64,000 nt of DNA from Pseudomonas fluorescens (GTDB lineage Bacteria; Pseudomonadota; Gammaproteobacteria; Pseudomonadales; Pseudomonadaceae). The stretch covers positions 372,001-436,000 of the forward strand of contig NZ_CABVIX010000002.1 in the NCBI RefSeq assembly GCF_902498185.1. Direction: 5' to 3'. Position numbers and translations under genes: made by a program. Within the stretch, counting starts at the first letter, position 1. Each line of letters begins with the position of its first letter. Under the pieces are notes generated by a model that saw only the letters and a list, made by a program, of their open reading frames with translations, had not been told where the DNA came from and ran no database searches. Positions 18,210 to 28,691 of this stretch are shown in pieces.

Positions 18210-19601
18210 TCAGGTCCGGCTCAGTTGCGCATGATCCTCGGACCCCATCACGTCACGGTCCGTCTGCTTGAGCAACTGGCTCGTCACCACGCCTGCCGTC
18301 ATCGAACCGTTCACGTTGAGCGCTGTACGGCCCATGTCGATCAGGGGCTCGACCGAGATCAGCAGCGCCACCAGCTCGACGGGCAGGCCCATCGCCGGCA
18401 GCACGATCAGCGCCGCGAAGGTCGCGCCGCCACCTACGCCAGCCACGCCTGCCGAGCTCAAGGTGACAATGGCCACCAGGGTGGCGATCCACAGTGGATC
18501 GAAGGTATCGATGCCCACCGCCGGGGCGACCATCACCGCCAGCATGGCAGGGTAGAGGCCGGCGCAGCCATTCTGGCCAATGGTGGTGCCAAACGATGCG
18601 GAAAAGCTTGCGATCGACGGTGGCACGCCCAGGCGCAGGGTCTGCGCTTCGATGTTCAGCGGGATGCTGGCGGCGCTGGAGCGGCTGGTGAAAGCAAAGG
18701 TCAGCACCGGCCATACCTTGCGCAGGAAGCGCAGCGGGCTGACGCCGGTCGCGGCGAGAATCACACCGTGGACCAGGAACATCAGGCCCAGCCCGAGATA
18801 GGACACCACCACGAAACTGCCCAGCTTGAGAATGTCGTCCAGGTTGGAGCTGGCCACCACCTTGGTCATCAGCGCCAGCACGCCGTAGGGTGTCAGTTTC
18901 ATCACCAGGCGCACCAGGCGCATTACCCAGGCTTGCAGGGTATCGATGGCGGCGAGCACGCGGTTGCCCTTTTCGGCGTCATCCTTGAGCAGTTGCAACG
19001 CGGCCATCCCCAGGAATACGGCGAAGATCACCACGCTGATGATCGAGGTCGGCTTGGCGCGGGCCAGGTCGCCTACGGGATTGCTCGGCAGGAACGACAG
19101 CAGCAGCTGCGGGATATTGAGGTCGGCGACCTTGCCCGCGTAATCGCTCTGGATGGCCTGCATGCGGGCCATTTCCTGAGTCCCGGCGACCAGTCCTTCG
19201 GCACTGAGGCCGAACAGGTTGGTCAGCACGATGCCGATCAAGGCCGCAATGGCGGTGGTCAGCAGCAGTGTACCGATGCTCAGCACGCTGATCCGCCCCA
19301 GCGACGAGGTGTTGTGCAAGCGCGCCACCGCGCTGAGGATCGAGGCGAAGATCAGCGGCATGACGATCATCTGCAGCAGCTGGACATAGCCCACGCCGAC
19401 CAGGTCCAGCCAGCCAATGGTCGCCTTGAGCACCGGATGGCCGGCGCCGTAGACAGCATGCAGCACCGCACCGAAGATAACGCCCAGGATCAGGCCCAGA
19501 AGGACCTTCTTCGCCAGGCTCCAGTCGGTACGAGGGAATTTCGCCACGCCCAGCAACAGGGCCAGGAACGCTAGCAGGTTAAGTGACAACGGCAGGTTCA
19601 T
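18210..19601 (-). CDS. tcyP: L-cystine:cation symporter, TcyP/YdjN type
   Basis: This 463-aa carrier belongs to the dicarboxylate/amino acid:cation symporter family and, by overall resemblance to E. coli YdjN, most likely imports L-cystine. Visible family blocks are [35 protein letters not shown] (the serine-rich hairpin loop), [18 protein letters not shown] and [18 protein letters not shown] (the last helix with the amino-acid-binding Asp/Arg). A consensus TATAAT box lies about 85 bases upstream of the start. In enterics this carrier belongs to the CysB regulon; here that is inference. Confidence 0.92.
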   Translation of the reverse strand: MNLPLSLNLLAFLALLLGVAKFPRTDWSLAKKVLLGLILGVIFGAVLHAVYGAGHPVLKATIGWLDLVGVGYVQLLQMIVMPLIFASILSAVARLHNTSSLGRISVLSIGTLLLTTAIAALIGIVLTNLFGLSAEGLVAGTQEMARMQAIQSDYAGKVADLNIPQLLLSFLPSNPVGDLARAKPTSIISVVIFAVFLGMAALQLLKDDAEKGNRVLAAIDTLQAWVMRLVRLVMKLTPYGVLALMTKVVASSNLDDILKLGSFVVVSYLGLGLMFLVHGVILAATGVSPLRFLRKVWPVLTFAFTSRSSAASIPLNIEAQTLRLGVPPSIASFSASFGTTIGQNGCAGLYPAMLAVMVAPAVGIDTFDPLWIATLVAIVTLSSAGVAGVGGGATFAALIVLPAMGLPVELVALLISVEPLIDMGRTALNVNGSMTAGVVTSQLLKQTDRDVMGSEDHAQLSRT

Positions 19602-19685
19602 TGAAGCTCCGGAAAAGCAGAAAGGTGAGCATCGCCTCTATGCGCGATTGCGAACGCAAATGCTAACAGCCTGAAAACGAAGGAA

Positions 19686-19714
19686 ATTATATCTAGATGG
19701 AATTTGCTTATAAC
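19686..19714 (-). promoter_or_regulatory. Probable tcyP promoter, activator-dependent type
   Basis: On the minus strand a perfect -10 hexamer TATAAT (19691-19686) stands in an unusually AT-rich stretch. The hexamer 17 bases upstream (19714-19709, GTTATA) is a poor -35. Flanking CTAG-containing half sites and AATTCC/TTATTCC elements would fit an activator such as CysB, but no footprinted site is known to me here. Confidence 0.5.
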
Positions 19715-19770
19715 GTCTAGGAATAAGTCGCGCTGCGCCCAGGATTCAAGCCTACATCCCGACCCATAAA

Positions 19771-19797
19771 AAAACCGGCGCACCAGGCGCCGGTTTT
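19771..19797 (-). terminator. Rho-independent terminator of ilvD
   Basis: An 11-bp stem, AAAACCGGCGC (19771-19781) with GCGCCGGTTTT (19787-19797), encloses loop ACCAG. Read on the minus strand it ends in seven consecutive T, 18 bases beyond the ilvD stop. This separates ilvD from tcyP. Confidence 0.9.
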
Positions 19798-19814
19798 TGC
19801 TTTTCAGACGTTTC

Positions 19815-21656
19815 CTACAAACCGTCCAACATTGCTTTGTTACGCACCGCGCCTTTGTCGGCGCTGGTCGCCAGCAGTGCGTACGCCTTGAGAGCGGTCG
19901 TCACTTTGCGGGGGCGTACTTCGACAGGCTTCCAGCCCTTCTTGTCCTGCTCGATGCGGCGATGCGACAGCTCTTCATCGCTGACCAGCAGGTTGATGGT
20001 GCGGTTAGGGATGTCGATAAGCACCTTGTCGCCATCCCGCACCAGGCCGATGGCACCACCGGCTGCGGCTTCCGGTGAGGCATGGCCGATCGACAGCCCT
20101 GAGGTACCGCCCGAGAAGCGGCCGTCGGTGAGCAGGGCGCAGGCCTTGCCCAGGCCCTTGGACTTCAGGTACGAGGTCGGATAGAGCATTTCCTGCATGC
20201 CCGGGCCGCCTTTCGGACCTTCGTAGCGGATGATCACGATGTCGCCCGCCTGCACTTCATCGGCAAGGATGCCGCGCACAGCGCTGTCCTGGCTCTCGAA
20301 GATCTTCGCGTTGCCTTCGAACACGTGGATCGACTCGTCGACACCGGCGGTTTTCACCACGCAACCATCGAGCGCGATGTTGCCGTACAGCACGGCCAGG
20401 CCACCTTCTTTCGAATAGGCATGCTCGAAGCTGCGGATGCAGCCGTTTTCGCGGTCGTCGTCCAGGGTCTCCCAGCGGGTCGACTGGCTGAAAGCGGTCT
20501 GGGTCGGGATGCCCGCAGGACCGGCCTTGAAGAAGTGATGCACCGCTTCGTCGTCGGTCTGGGTGATGTCCCACTTGGCGATAGCCTCTTCCATGCTGCG
20601 GCTGTGCACGGTCGGCAGGTCGGTATGCAGCAGGCCGCCACGGGCCAGCGAGCCGAGGATGCTGAAGATGCCGCCGGCACGGTGGACGTCTTCCATGTGG
20701 TACTTCTGGATGTTCGGCGCGACCTTGCACAGCTGCGGCACGTTGCGCGACAGGCGATCGATGTCGCGCAGGTCGAACTCGATCTCCGCTTCCTGGGCCG
20801 CGGCCAGCAGGTGCAGGATGGTGTTGGTGGACCCGCCCATGGCGATGTCGAGCATCATGGCGTTCTCGAACGCCTTGAAGTTGGCGATGTTGCGCGGCAG
20901 CACCGACTCGTCGTTCTCGCCATAGTAGCGCTTGCACAGCTCGACGATGGTACGGCCGGCCCGCAGGAACAGCTGTTCGCGGTCGGAGTGGGTGGCCAGG
21001 GTCGAGCCGTTGCCCGGCAGGGCCAGGCCCAGGGCCTCGGTCAGGCAGTTCATCGAGTTGGCGGTGAACATGCCGGAGCACGAACCACAGGTCGGGCAGG
21101 CGCTGCGCTCGTATTCGGCGACTTTCTCGTCGCTGGCGGTGGAGTCCGCGGCGATGACCATGGCATCGACCAGGTCCAGGCCGTGGCTCGCCAGCTTGGT
21201 CTTGCCGGCTTCCATCGGGCCGCCGGACACGAAGATCACCGGGATGTTCAGGCGCAAGGCGGCCATCAGCATGCCGGGGGTGATCTTGTCGCAGTTGGAG
21301 ATGCAGACGATGGCGTCGGCGCAGTGGGCATTGACCATGTACTCGACGGAGTCGGCGATGATCTCGCGGCTCGGCAGCGAATACAGCATGCCGTCATGGC
21401 CCATGGCGATGCCGTCATCGACCGCGATGGTGTTGAATTCCTTGGCCACGCCACCGGCGCGCTCGATCTCGCGGGCGACCAGCTGGCCCAGGTCCTTCAG
21501 GTGCACGTGCCCCGGGACGAACTGGGTGAACGAGTTGGCGATGGCGATGATCGGTTTCTTGAAGTCGTCGTCCTTCATCCCGGTGGCGCGCCACAAGGCA
21601 CGGGCACCGGCCATGTTGCGGCCGTGTGTGGAAGTCTTGGAACGGTAATCAGGCAT
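19815..21656 (-). CDS. ilvD: Dihydroxy-acid dehydratase
   Basis: IlvD dehydrates 2,3-dihydroxy-3-methyl acids to 2-oxo acids, the third step of isoleucine and valine synthesis, using an oxygen-sensitive iron-sulfur cluster. It is 613 aa, the length of the 4Fe-4S (E. coli-type) class. Cluster ligands are expected at Cys122 ([12 protein letters not shown]) and within [11 protein letters not shown] (residues 187-197). The C-terminus carries [15 protein letters not shown], part of the substrate site. The gene is monocistronic by its terminator. The 224 bases upstream show no leader peptide with runs of Ile/Val/Leu codons, and no attenuator that I can see. Confidence 0.97.
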   Translation of the reverse strand: MPDYRSKTSTHGRNMAGARALWRATGMKDDDFKKPIIAIANSFTQFVPGHVHLKDLGQLVAREIERAGGVAKEFNTIAVDDGIAMGHDGMLYSLPSREIIADSVEYMVNAHCADAIVCISNCDKITPGMLMAALRLNIPVIFVSGGPMEAGKTKLASHGLDLVDAMVIAADSTASDEKVAEYERSACPTCGSCSGMFTANSMNCLTEALGLALPGNGSTLATHSDREQLFLRAGRTIVELCKRYYGENDESVLPRNIANFKAFENAMMLDIAMGGSTNTILHLLAAAQEAEIEFDLRDIDRLSRNVPQLCKVAPNIQKYHMEDVHRAGGIFSILGSLARGGLLHTDLPTVHSRSMEEAIAKWDITQTDDEAVHHFFKAGPAGIPTQTAFSQSTRWETLDDDRENGCIRSFEHAYSKEGGLAVLYGNIALDGCVVKTAGVDESIHVFEGNAKIFESQDSAVRGILADEVQAGDIVIIRYEGPKGGPGMQEMLYPTSYLKSKGLGKACALLTDGRFSGGTSGLSIGHASPEAAAGGAIGLVRDGDKVLIDIPNRTINLLVSDEELSHRRIEQDKKGWKPVEVRPRKVTTALKAYALLATSADKGAVRNKAMLDGL

Positions 21657-21880
21657 GAAGCACTCCTGGCGGCTGAATCAGGTCACAGAAAGGGGAGTGA
21701 GCTTCTCTTGTCCTTTGCACCGAAGGCCGGTTGCCACTGGCACGGATGAGGCCGAAGGACCGCGGGATCGCCGCGTGTTCGGCCAGAGCTCATAAACCCG
21801 CCGGGGATGTCTGGCGATGAATAGCCCGATTCTACACCGCTGGCGCGATGAGGGAATGGCGATGTGGATGGCTGGCCGCT

Positions 21881-23077
21881 TTACCGCGGTGGATTGGCCG
21901 ATTTTCGGCCGCTCGTCCAGTGGGTTCGATGGCACGCGAGCAGCCTCAGTATGAATGCGCCGGACAGGCTGATGACAATGAAAGCCAGGGCAAGGTTGAG
22001 GGGCAGGCCGGTATCCACCAGCGCGATCAGACCGCTGGCTGCGCCCCCGGTGGCGAACAGCAGCGTGTTGTTGAGCGCGGCTGCGGCACCTGCTCTTTCG
22101 GGGTGGCGTTCGAGCGCGCAGGTGGTGGCAGCAGGGCGGATGATGGTTGTGCCGGCGGTGCAGACCATCATCGCCAGCAGGACGGCCGTTACGGATAACT
22201 CCTCGACCAGAAGCCAGGCCCGCAGCAGCAAGCCTGCGCTGCCGATTAGTGCCAGGCCGATTCCGATCTGAGTATTGACGGTGACTTCCGTATTGATAGC
22301 ACCCGCAACAACCCCGCACGTGATGTAGGCCGCTCCATACCCGATGAACACGAGCGAAAACTCATACTCGCTTAGCTCCAGCAATTGCATCAGTAGAAGA
22401 GGAGAGGTGACGATAAAGCTGAAGTGGCAGGCGAAGGCCATGGCGGATAACGCGCAGTACGCTAGAAAACCTCGGTCTCTCGCCAGTACCCGGTAGCTGT
22501 GGAGGATCCCGCCGCAAACAAGCGGCTCATTGATGCTGCTCGGCAGTGTTATCGAGCAGAGCCATAGCGCTCCGATTGCCAGGCCAGTGAAGACGCTGAA
22601 ACTCGCAGTCCAGCCGAATGCCCCTTGCAACACGCTGCCGGCAAGCGGAGACAGTGAGATGAACACGCCGCTGGCACTCGCCAGAAGTATCCGCATGCGG
22701 TTGCGCTGCGCGCCGTTGAAGATGTCCTGGACCAACGCCTGACTAAGCACGAAGCATCCACACCCCAGTGCCTGAATGATCCGGCAGGCAATGAACGCTG
22801 GGTATTCAGTCGCCAGCCTGCAACCCTGTGCGCCCGCGATGGCGATGATCAGACCCGCCATAAGCAGCCGTTTGCGTCCTAATACATCAGACAGAGGGCC
22901 GATGAGGGATTGTGATAGCCCCACGCTTACGGCAAAGAGGCTGATCGATAGCGCGATATCTGAGATGTCCACATCGAATGTGGTGGCCAGGGCCGGAAAG
23001 GAAGGGAGGATGACGTCGAGCGGAAATACACCCAGCAGGCTCATGAGGAGCAGGAGCAGGACGGTTCTCGGGGCCAT
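21881..23077 (-). CDS. MFS drug-efflux type transporter, Bcr/CflA-like; low GC
   Basis: The 398-aa protein (ATG at 23077; an in-frame TTG at 23095 would add six residues) has about 12 transmembrane segments and MFS motif A as GPLSDVLGRKRLL near residue 64. The opening FPLDVILPSFPAL is typical of the Bcr/CflA/CmlA proton-antiport branch (drug resistance or metabolite export). Three 60-base lines I counted inside it are 52-53% GC, against about 67% in a line of ilvD. It stands alone between the rlmI hairpin and ilvD and looks like a horizontally acquired insert. No regulator gene lies next to it. The substrate is unknown. Confidence 0.8.
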   Translation of the reverse strand: MAPRTVLLLLLMSLLGVFPLDVILPSFPALATTFDVDISDIALSISLFAVSVGLSQSLIGPLSDVLGRKRLLMAGLIIAIAGAQGCRLATEYPAFIACRIIQALGCGCFVLSQALVQDIFNGAQRNRMRILLASASGVFISLSPLAGSVLQGAFGWTASFSVFTGLAIGALWLCSITLPSSINEPLVCGGILHSYRVLARDRGFLAYCALSAMAFACHFSFIVTSPLLLMQLLELSEYEFSLVFIGYGAAYITCGVVAGAINTEVTVNTQIGIGLALIGSAGLLLRAWLLVEELSVTAVLLAMMVCTAGTTIIRPAATTCALERHPERAGAAAALNNTLLFATGGAASGLIALVDTGLPLNLALAFIVISLSGAFILRLLACHRTHWTSGRKSANPPR

Positions 23078-23190
23078 TGTTGTTCTTCTTTTCAAGAGCG
23101 GAAAAGCTGAACGTTAGCGCTGACCTTCTTCAAATTTGATGTGGCACGGTCTGATCGTGGCGTAGGAAATTTCTTTTTCGGTAGAGATCT

Positions 23191-23213
23191 GTGGGACTGC
23201 AAAGCAGCCCCAC
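23191..23213 (-). terminator. Hairpin just past rlmI
   Basis: GTGGGACTGC (23191-23200) pairs with GCAGCCCCAC (23204-23213) with one A-C mismatch around AAA; outer arms CGGTAG (23179-23184) and CTACCG (23213-23218) can also pair. It begins about ten bases past the rlmI stop on the minus strand. The sequence resembles REP-type palindromes frequent in P. putida. It likely separates rlmI from the MFS gene. Confidence 0.55.
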
Positions 23214-23222
23214 TACCGTCTA

Positions 23223-24419
23223 TCAGCTATTAGGCAACAACCGGCAAGTAATGCTCTTGATATACCGGGTCTCCGCAATCGCCGGGTGCACCGGATGGTC
23301 CGGGCCCTGGCCGCCGCGCTCGAGCAGCTGCAGGTTGCGGTCCAGGTGGCGGGCGCTGGTCAGCAGGATGCCGTTGAGGTCGTCCTCGGGCAGGTGCATC
23401 GAGCACGAGGCGCTGACGAGGATGCCGTCCTTGGTCAGCAGGCGCATGGCCTGCTCGTTGAGGCGGCGGTAGGCGGCCTCGCCGTTCTTCAGGTCTTTCT
23501 TGCGCTTGATGAAGGCGGGCGGGTCGGCGACGATGACGTCGAAGCGCTCTTCGGCGGCCTTGAGCTCCTTGAGGGCTTCGAACACGTCGCCTTCGATGCA
23601 GGTGAGCTTTTCGGCGATGCCGTTGAGCCCGGCGTTGCGCTCGACGCCATCGAGGGCGAAGGCCGAGGCGTCGACGCAGAACACTTCGCTGGCGCCGAAG
23701 GCACCGGCCTGCACGCCCCAGCCACCGATGTAGCTGAACAGGTCGAGCACGCGCTTGCCCTTGACGTACGGGGCCAGGCGCGCGCGGTTCATGCGGTGGT
23801 CGTAGAACCAGCCGGTCTTCTGGCCTTCGCGTACGGGGGCTTCGAACTTCACGCCGTTTTCTTCCAGGGCAACCCAGTCCGGGACTTCGCCGTAGACGGT
23901 CTCGACATAGCGGCCCAGGCCTTCGGCGTCACGTGCTGCCGAATCGTTCTTGAACAGGATGCCGCTTGGCTTGAGCACCTGCACCAGGGCGGCGATGACG
24001 TCGTCCTTGTGCTGCTCCATGGTGGCCGAGGCCAGTTGCACCACGAGGATGTCGAAGAAGCGATCGACCACCAGGCCTGGCAGCAGGTCGGAATCGCCGT
24101 ACACCAGGCGGTAGCAAGGCTTGTCGAACAGGCGCTCGCGCAGCGACAGGGCGACGTTGAGGCGATGCACCAGCAAGGACTTGTCCAGCGCGAGCTTGGC
24201 GTCACGCGACAGCAGGCGGGCGCAGATCAGGTTGTTAGGGCTCAGCGCCACGACGCCCAGGGCCTTGCCGTTGGCCGCTTCGAGGATCGCCTGCTCTCCG
24301 GCGCGAAAGCCTTGCAGCGGGGTCGCGGCGACGTCGATCTCATTGCTGTAGACCCACAGGTGGCCGGCGCGCAGGCGGCGGTCGGCGTTGGCTTTGAGGC
24401 GAAGGCTGGGCAGGGACAT
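23223..24419 (-). CDS. rlmI: 23S rRNA m5C1962 methyltransferase RlmI-type
   Basis: This class I SAM-dependent methyltransferase has an N-terminal PUA domain (about residues 1-80, SLPSLRLKANADRRLRAGHLWVYSNEID) and a Rossmann domain with VLDLFSYIGGWGVQAGAFGA and the IVADPPAF motif. A late cysteine motif (SASCSMHL, about residue 350) supplies the m5C catalytic cysteine. Family members methylate C1962 of 23S rRNA. The ATG at 24419 gives 398 aa and starts at the PUA domain; an upstream start would add 23 unrelated residues. Confidence 0.9.
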   Translation of the reverse strand: MSLPSLRLKANADRRLRAGHLWVYSNEIDVAATPLQGFRAGEQAILEAANGKALGVVALSPNNLICARLLSRDAKLALDKSLLVHRLNVALSLRERLFDKPCYRLVYGDSDLLPGLVVDRFFDILVVQLASATMEQHKDDVIAALVQVLKPSGILFKNDSAARDAEGLGRYVETVYGEVPDWVALEENGVKFEAPVREGQKTGWFYDHRMNRARLAPYVKGKRVLDLFSYIGGWGVQAGAFGASEVFCVDASAFALDGVERNAGLNGIAEKLTCIEGDVFEALKELKAAEERFDVIVADPPAFIKRKKDLKNGEAAYRRLNEQAMRLLTKDGILVSASCSMHLPEDDLNGILLTSARHLDRNLQLLERGGQGPDHPVHPAIAETRYIKSITCRLLPNS

Positions 24420-24497
24420 GACGTCGCTCCGGGAAAAAAGAGCGGGAGTATAGCGCGTTGGCCGCGCACCTGGCGCGACCAACGACAAACAGCGGTA

Positions 24498-25037
24498 TCA
24501 GCCTGAGAGGGCTTCGATGAGCTTCTGGTTGAAGGCCGGGATATCATCGGGTTGGCGGCTGGTAATGAGGTTGCCATCCACGACCACTTCTTCGTCGACC
24601 CACTCGGCACCGGCATTCTGCAGGTCGTCCTGAAGGGTCTTGTAGCTGGTCAGGCGACGGCCCTTGACCAGTTTGCAGGACACCAGTAGCCAGCCACCGT
24701 GACAGATCACGGCCAGGGGCTTGCCCTCCGAGTCATGGGACTTGACCAGCTTCTGCGCACCCGGGATCAGCCGGATGGTGTCGGAATTCTGTACGCCGCC
24801 CGGCAGCACGATTGCGTCGTAGACATTCTGGCTGGCCGCGTCGAAGGTAGCGTCCACCTCGAATTCATCAGCGGGTTTGTCATGGTTCCAGCCCCGCACC
24901 TTGCCGGTTTTCTCACTGAGGATATCGACAGTGGCGCCGCTTTGCTTCAAGGCATCGCGCGGACCGGTCAGCTCCGCCTGCTCAAAACCGTCAGTGACCA
25001 GAATCGCGACACGCTTACCGCTCAGGGATGTGCTCAT
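24498..25037 (-). CDS. DJ-1/PfpI family protein (YhbO/PfpI type)
   Basis: The 179-aa protein is a PfpI/YhbO-type member of the DJ-1 superfamily, with the nucleophile-elbow cysteine C112 in AVICHGGW and the start GKRVAILVTDGFEQAEL. Relatives are described as general stress proteins and as deglycases/glyoxalases or proteases; the activity is debated. The ATG at 25037 follows a good GGAG site; the longer in-frame start at 25064 is not needed. It is divergent from the HDOD gene. Confidence 0.87.
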   Translation of the reverse strand: MSTSLSGKRVAILVTDGFEQAELTGPRDALKQSGATVDILSEKTGKVRGWNHDKPADEFEVDATFDAASQNVYDAIVLPGGVQNSDTIRLIPGAQKLVKSHDSEGKPLAVICHGGWLLVSCKLVKGRRLTSYKTLQDDLQNAGAEWVDEEVVVDGNLITSRQPDDIPAFNQKLIEALSG

Positions 25038-25174
25038 GGGTGTACTCCTTTTCTGAATGGGCATGAGAAAAGAGGCCCCAGAGTGCAGAGGAAAGTTCCT
25101 GCGGGCTCTATCAGTGGTTGCTGCCCGAATGGACTAAAGGGTTAAAATTACCGCTCATCCCCGAGTGTGCACGT

Positions 25175-26041
25175 ATGTCCCAGGAACTCACCGCCGAACT
25201 GATCCAGCAAGCCTTGCAAGGGATCAGTATTGCGCCCCAGCCGCAGATCATGGTCGACCTGCAGTTCGAGCAGTACATGCCCGATCCTGACCTGGAAACC
25301 ATCGCCAAGCTGATCTCGCAGGACCCGGGGTTGTCTGGCGCCTTGCTCAAGCTGGTGAACTCGCCGCACTTCGGGCTGAGCAACAAGATCGGTTCGATTC
25401 AGCAGGCGGTGAATCTGCTGGGCAGCCGCTCGATCATCAACCTGATCAATGCCCAATCGATCAAGGGCGAGATGAGCGACGAGACCATCGTGACCCTCAA
25501 CCGCTTCTGGGACACCGCCCAGGACGTGGCTGAAACCTGCCTGACGTTGGCCAAGCGCACGGGCCTGCAGGCAGTTGATGAGGCGTATACGTTGGGGCTG
25601 TTCCACGACTGTGGCGTGCCACTGATGCTCAAGCGCTTTCCCGAATACATGAGCGTGCTGGAAGACGCCTACGCCAGTGCGGGCCCCGACCACCGCGTAG
25701 TCGACACCGAAAACCAGGTCTTCAACACCAACCACTCGGTGGTGGGCTACTTCACGGCGAAGTCGTGGCGCCTGCCCGAGCACATCACGGCGGCCATCGC
25801 CAACCACCACAATGCCTTGGCGGTGTTCCGTGACGGATCTTCGCGCAATGCCCAGCTGAAAAACCTGCTTGCGGTATTGAAAATGGCCGAGCACGTCTGC
25901 GCGTCCTACCGGGTGCTGGGCAACCAGAGCGTGGATCACGAGTGGAACGCGGTGGCCCCTTATGTGCTCGATTACATAGGGCTGTCGGAGTATGACTTCG
26001 AAAGCCTCAAACAGACCCTTCGAGACATGAGCGGGCACTGA
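25175..26041 (+). CDS. HDOD-domain signalling protein
   Basis: The 288-aa protein consists of one HDOD domain (about residues 15-215, with [35 protein letters not shown] and [12 protein letters not shown]) and a short helical tail. HDOD proteins are catalytically degenerate HD-domain relatives that act as signalling scaffolds; the role of this one is unknown. The start is uncertain: the ATG at 25175 begins MSQELTAE but has a weak ribosome site, and the frame stays open to 25118. The mutM ATG follows the stop after one base, so the two are probably co-transcribed. Confidence 0.82.
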   Translation: MSQELTAELIQQALQGISIAPQPQIMVDLQFEQYMPDPDLETIAKLISQDPGLSGALLKLVNSPHFGLSNKIGSIQQAVNLLGSRSIINLINAQSIKGEMSDETIVTLNRFWDTAQDVAETCLTLAKRTGLQAVDEAYTLGLFHDCGVPLMLKRFPEYMSVLEDAYASAGPDHRVVDTENQVFNTNHSVVGYFTAKSWRLPEHITAAIANHHNALAVFRDGSSRNAQLKNLLAVLKMAEHVCASYRVLGNQSVDHEWNAVAPYVLDYIGLSEYDFESLKQTLRDMSGH

Positions 26042-26042
26042 T

Positions 26043-26855
26043 ATGCCAGAGTTGCCAGAAGTCGAAACCACCCGCCGGGGCATCGCCCCCTACCTGGAGG
26101 GCCAGCGCGTCAGCCGCGTGATCGTGCGCGACAGCCGCTTGCGCTGGCCGATCCCCGAAGACCTCGATGTGCGCCTGTCGGGCCAGCGCATCGTGACCGT
26201 CGAACGGCGGGCCAAGTATCTGTTGATCAATGCCGAGGCCGGCACGTTGATAAGCCACCTGGGCATGTCGGGCAACCTGCGCCTGGTCGAACTGGGGCTG
26301 GCGCCCGCCAAGCACGAGCATGTGGACATCGAGCTGGAGTCGGGCCTGGCCCTGCGCTACACCGATCCCCGGCGCTTCGGCGCCATGCTCTGGAGCCACG
26401 ACCCGCACAACCACGCGCTGCTGGCGCATCTTGGACCGGAGCCTTTGACCGACCTGTTCGACGGCGAGCGCTTGTTCCAGCTGTCGCGCGGCCGGGCGAT
26501 GGCGGTCAAGCCGTTCATCATGGACAACGCGGTGGTGGTGGGTGTCGGCAATATCTACGCGACCGAAGCACTGTTTGCAGCAGGTATCGACCCGCGGCGA
26601 GCGGCGGGAGGCATTTCGAGGGCGCGGTATCTCAAGCTGGGGGTCGAGATCAAACGGATCCTGGCCTATGCCATCGAACGCGGCGGTACGACGCTGCGGG
26701 ACTTCTTTGGCGGTGATGGACAGCCTGGCTACTTCCAGCAGGAATTGTTCGCCTACGGCAGGGACGGCCAGCCCTGCAAGGTATGTGGCACCGAACTTCG
26801 CGAGGTCAAGCTGGGACAGCGGGCCAGTGTGTTCTGCCCGCGTTGTCAGCGATAG
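26043..26855 (+). CDS. mutM: Formamidopyrimidine-DNA glycosylase
   Basis: MutM (Fpg) excises 8-oxoguanine and formamidopyrimidines and nicks the AP site. The catalytic N-terminal proline follows Met directly ([14 protein letters not shown]). The C-terminal zinc finger has the four cysteines in CKVCGTEL and FCPRCQ (about residues 243-269). The 270-aa length is standard. It starts one base after the upstream HDOD stop and converges on the ferredoxin gene. Confidence 0.97.
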   Translation: MPELPEVETTRRGIAPYLEGQRVSRVIVRDSRLRWPIPEDLDVRLSGQRIVTVERRAKYLLINAEAGTLISHLGMSGNLRLVELGLAPAKHEHVDIELESGLALRYTDPRRFGAMLWSHDPHNHALLAHLGPEPLTDLFDGERLFQLSRGRAMAVKPFIMDNAVVVGVGNIYATEALFAAGIDPRRAAGGISRARYLKLGVEIKRILAYAIERGGTTLRDFFGGDGQPGYFQQELFAYGRDGQPCKVCGTELREVKLGQRASVFCPRCQR

Positions 26856-26865
26856 GTACAGCGCC

Positions 26866-27709
<844 letters not shown>

Positions 27710-27831
27710 TCATCCTGGCTGGAGTGCGTTGGCGACTCGGATGGTAGCGCAGCGACCGCGCCCGGCCAAGTCACGCATGCCGACTCAAGGCACTATAGAC
27801 TCAGGACAGGTTCTTTCATCAGGAGATTGTC

Positions 27832-28686
27832 ATGCCCCTTGCGCAATTGATCACCCCCCAGCAGTTGGCCGAGCGCCTGGAGACGCCCGGCCTGGTGATC
27901 CTCGACTGCCGGTTTGCTCTGGAGGACGTGGATTACGGCCAGCGCAGCTATGCCGAAGGGCATATCGCTGGCGCGCATTTCGCCGATCTGGAACGGGATC
28001 TGAGCGGCCGAGTGATCAAGGGCCATTCTGGCCGGCATCCTTTGCCCGCGCCTGAGCGGCTGGTCGAGCGCCTGCGCAGCTTCGGGCTGGACCATGACAG
28101 TGAAGTGGTGCTGTATGACGATGGTCCCGCTGCATTCGCTGCCCGGGCCTGGTGGCTGCTGGCCTGGCTGGGCAAGCGCGACGGTGTGAGCATTCTCGAC
28201 GGTGGCCTGAAGGCCTGGCATGCCGCGCACCTGCCGCTGAGCCTGGACTCGCCGCCCAAGCGCGAGGGCGCGTTCGTCGGCAAGCCTGACATGGACCTGC
28301 TGGTCGACGCCGGGCAGTTGGCCAAGCGCCTCGGAAAACCTGGGTTGACCCTGCTCGATGCACGTGCCTTGCCGCGCTTTCGCGGTGAAGTCGAGCCCAT
28401 TGACCCGGTAGCCGGGCATATCCCCGGTGCCCAATGCGCAGCCTTCACCGACAACCTGGGCGACGACGGCCGATTCCTGCCTGCCGATCAACTGCGCAGG
28501 CGCTTCGCTGAAAAGCTTGGGGACCGGCCCCCGCAGCAGCTGGTGGCCTATTGCGGGTCAGGCGTGACGGCCTGCCACAACCTGTTTGCGCTGTGTCTGG
28601 CCGGGTATCCACTGGCGCGCTTGTATGCAGGCTCGTGGAGCGAGTGGATCAATGATCCGGCGCATGGGGTGGCCAAGGGCGACTGA
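27832..28686 (+). CDS. sseA: Rhodanese-type sulfurtransferase (3-mercaptopyruvate sulfurtransferase-like)
   Basis: The protein has two rhodanese domains (residues about 1-140 inactive, 160-284 active) and is 284 aa. The active-site loop is CGSGVTAC, with catalytic Cys near residue 241; the CGSGV(T/S)A pattern is that of 3-mercaptopyruvate sulfurtransferases rather than thiosulfate rhodaneses (CRKG). It transfers sulfur to thiol acceptors or cyanide. A strong AGGAG site precedes the ATG. It converges on the YheT gene with a 5-base gap. Confidence 0.88.
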   Translation: MPLAQLITPQQLAERLETPGLVILDCRFALEDVDYGQRSYAEGHIAGAHFADLERDLSGRVIKGHSGRHPLPAPERLVERLRSFGLDHDSEVVLYDDGPAAFAARAWWLLAWLGKRDGVSILDGGLKAWHAAHLPLSLDSPPKREGAFVGKPDMDLLVDAGQLAKRLGKPGLTLLDARALPRFRGEVEPIDPVAGHIPGAQCAAFTDNLGDDGRFLPADQLRRRFAEKLGDRPPQQLVAYCGSGVTACHNLFALCLAGYPLARLYAGSWSEWINDPAHGVAKGD

Positions 28687-28691
28687 CCGCC

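Noticed and set aside
19598..19783. Small 61-codon minus-strand frame upstream of tcyP
   Set aside because: Covers the AT-rich promoter and part of the ilvD terminator; no ribosome site and no family resemblance.
20325..21749. 474-codon plus-strand frame opposite ilvD
   Set aside because: Shadow of ilvD, which has complete cluster motifs.
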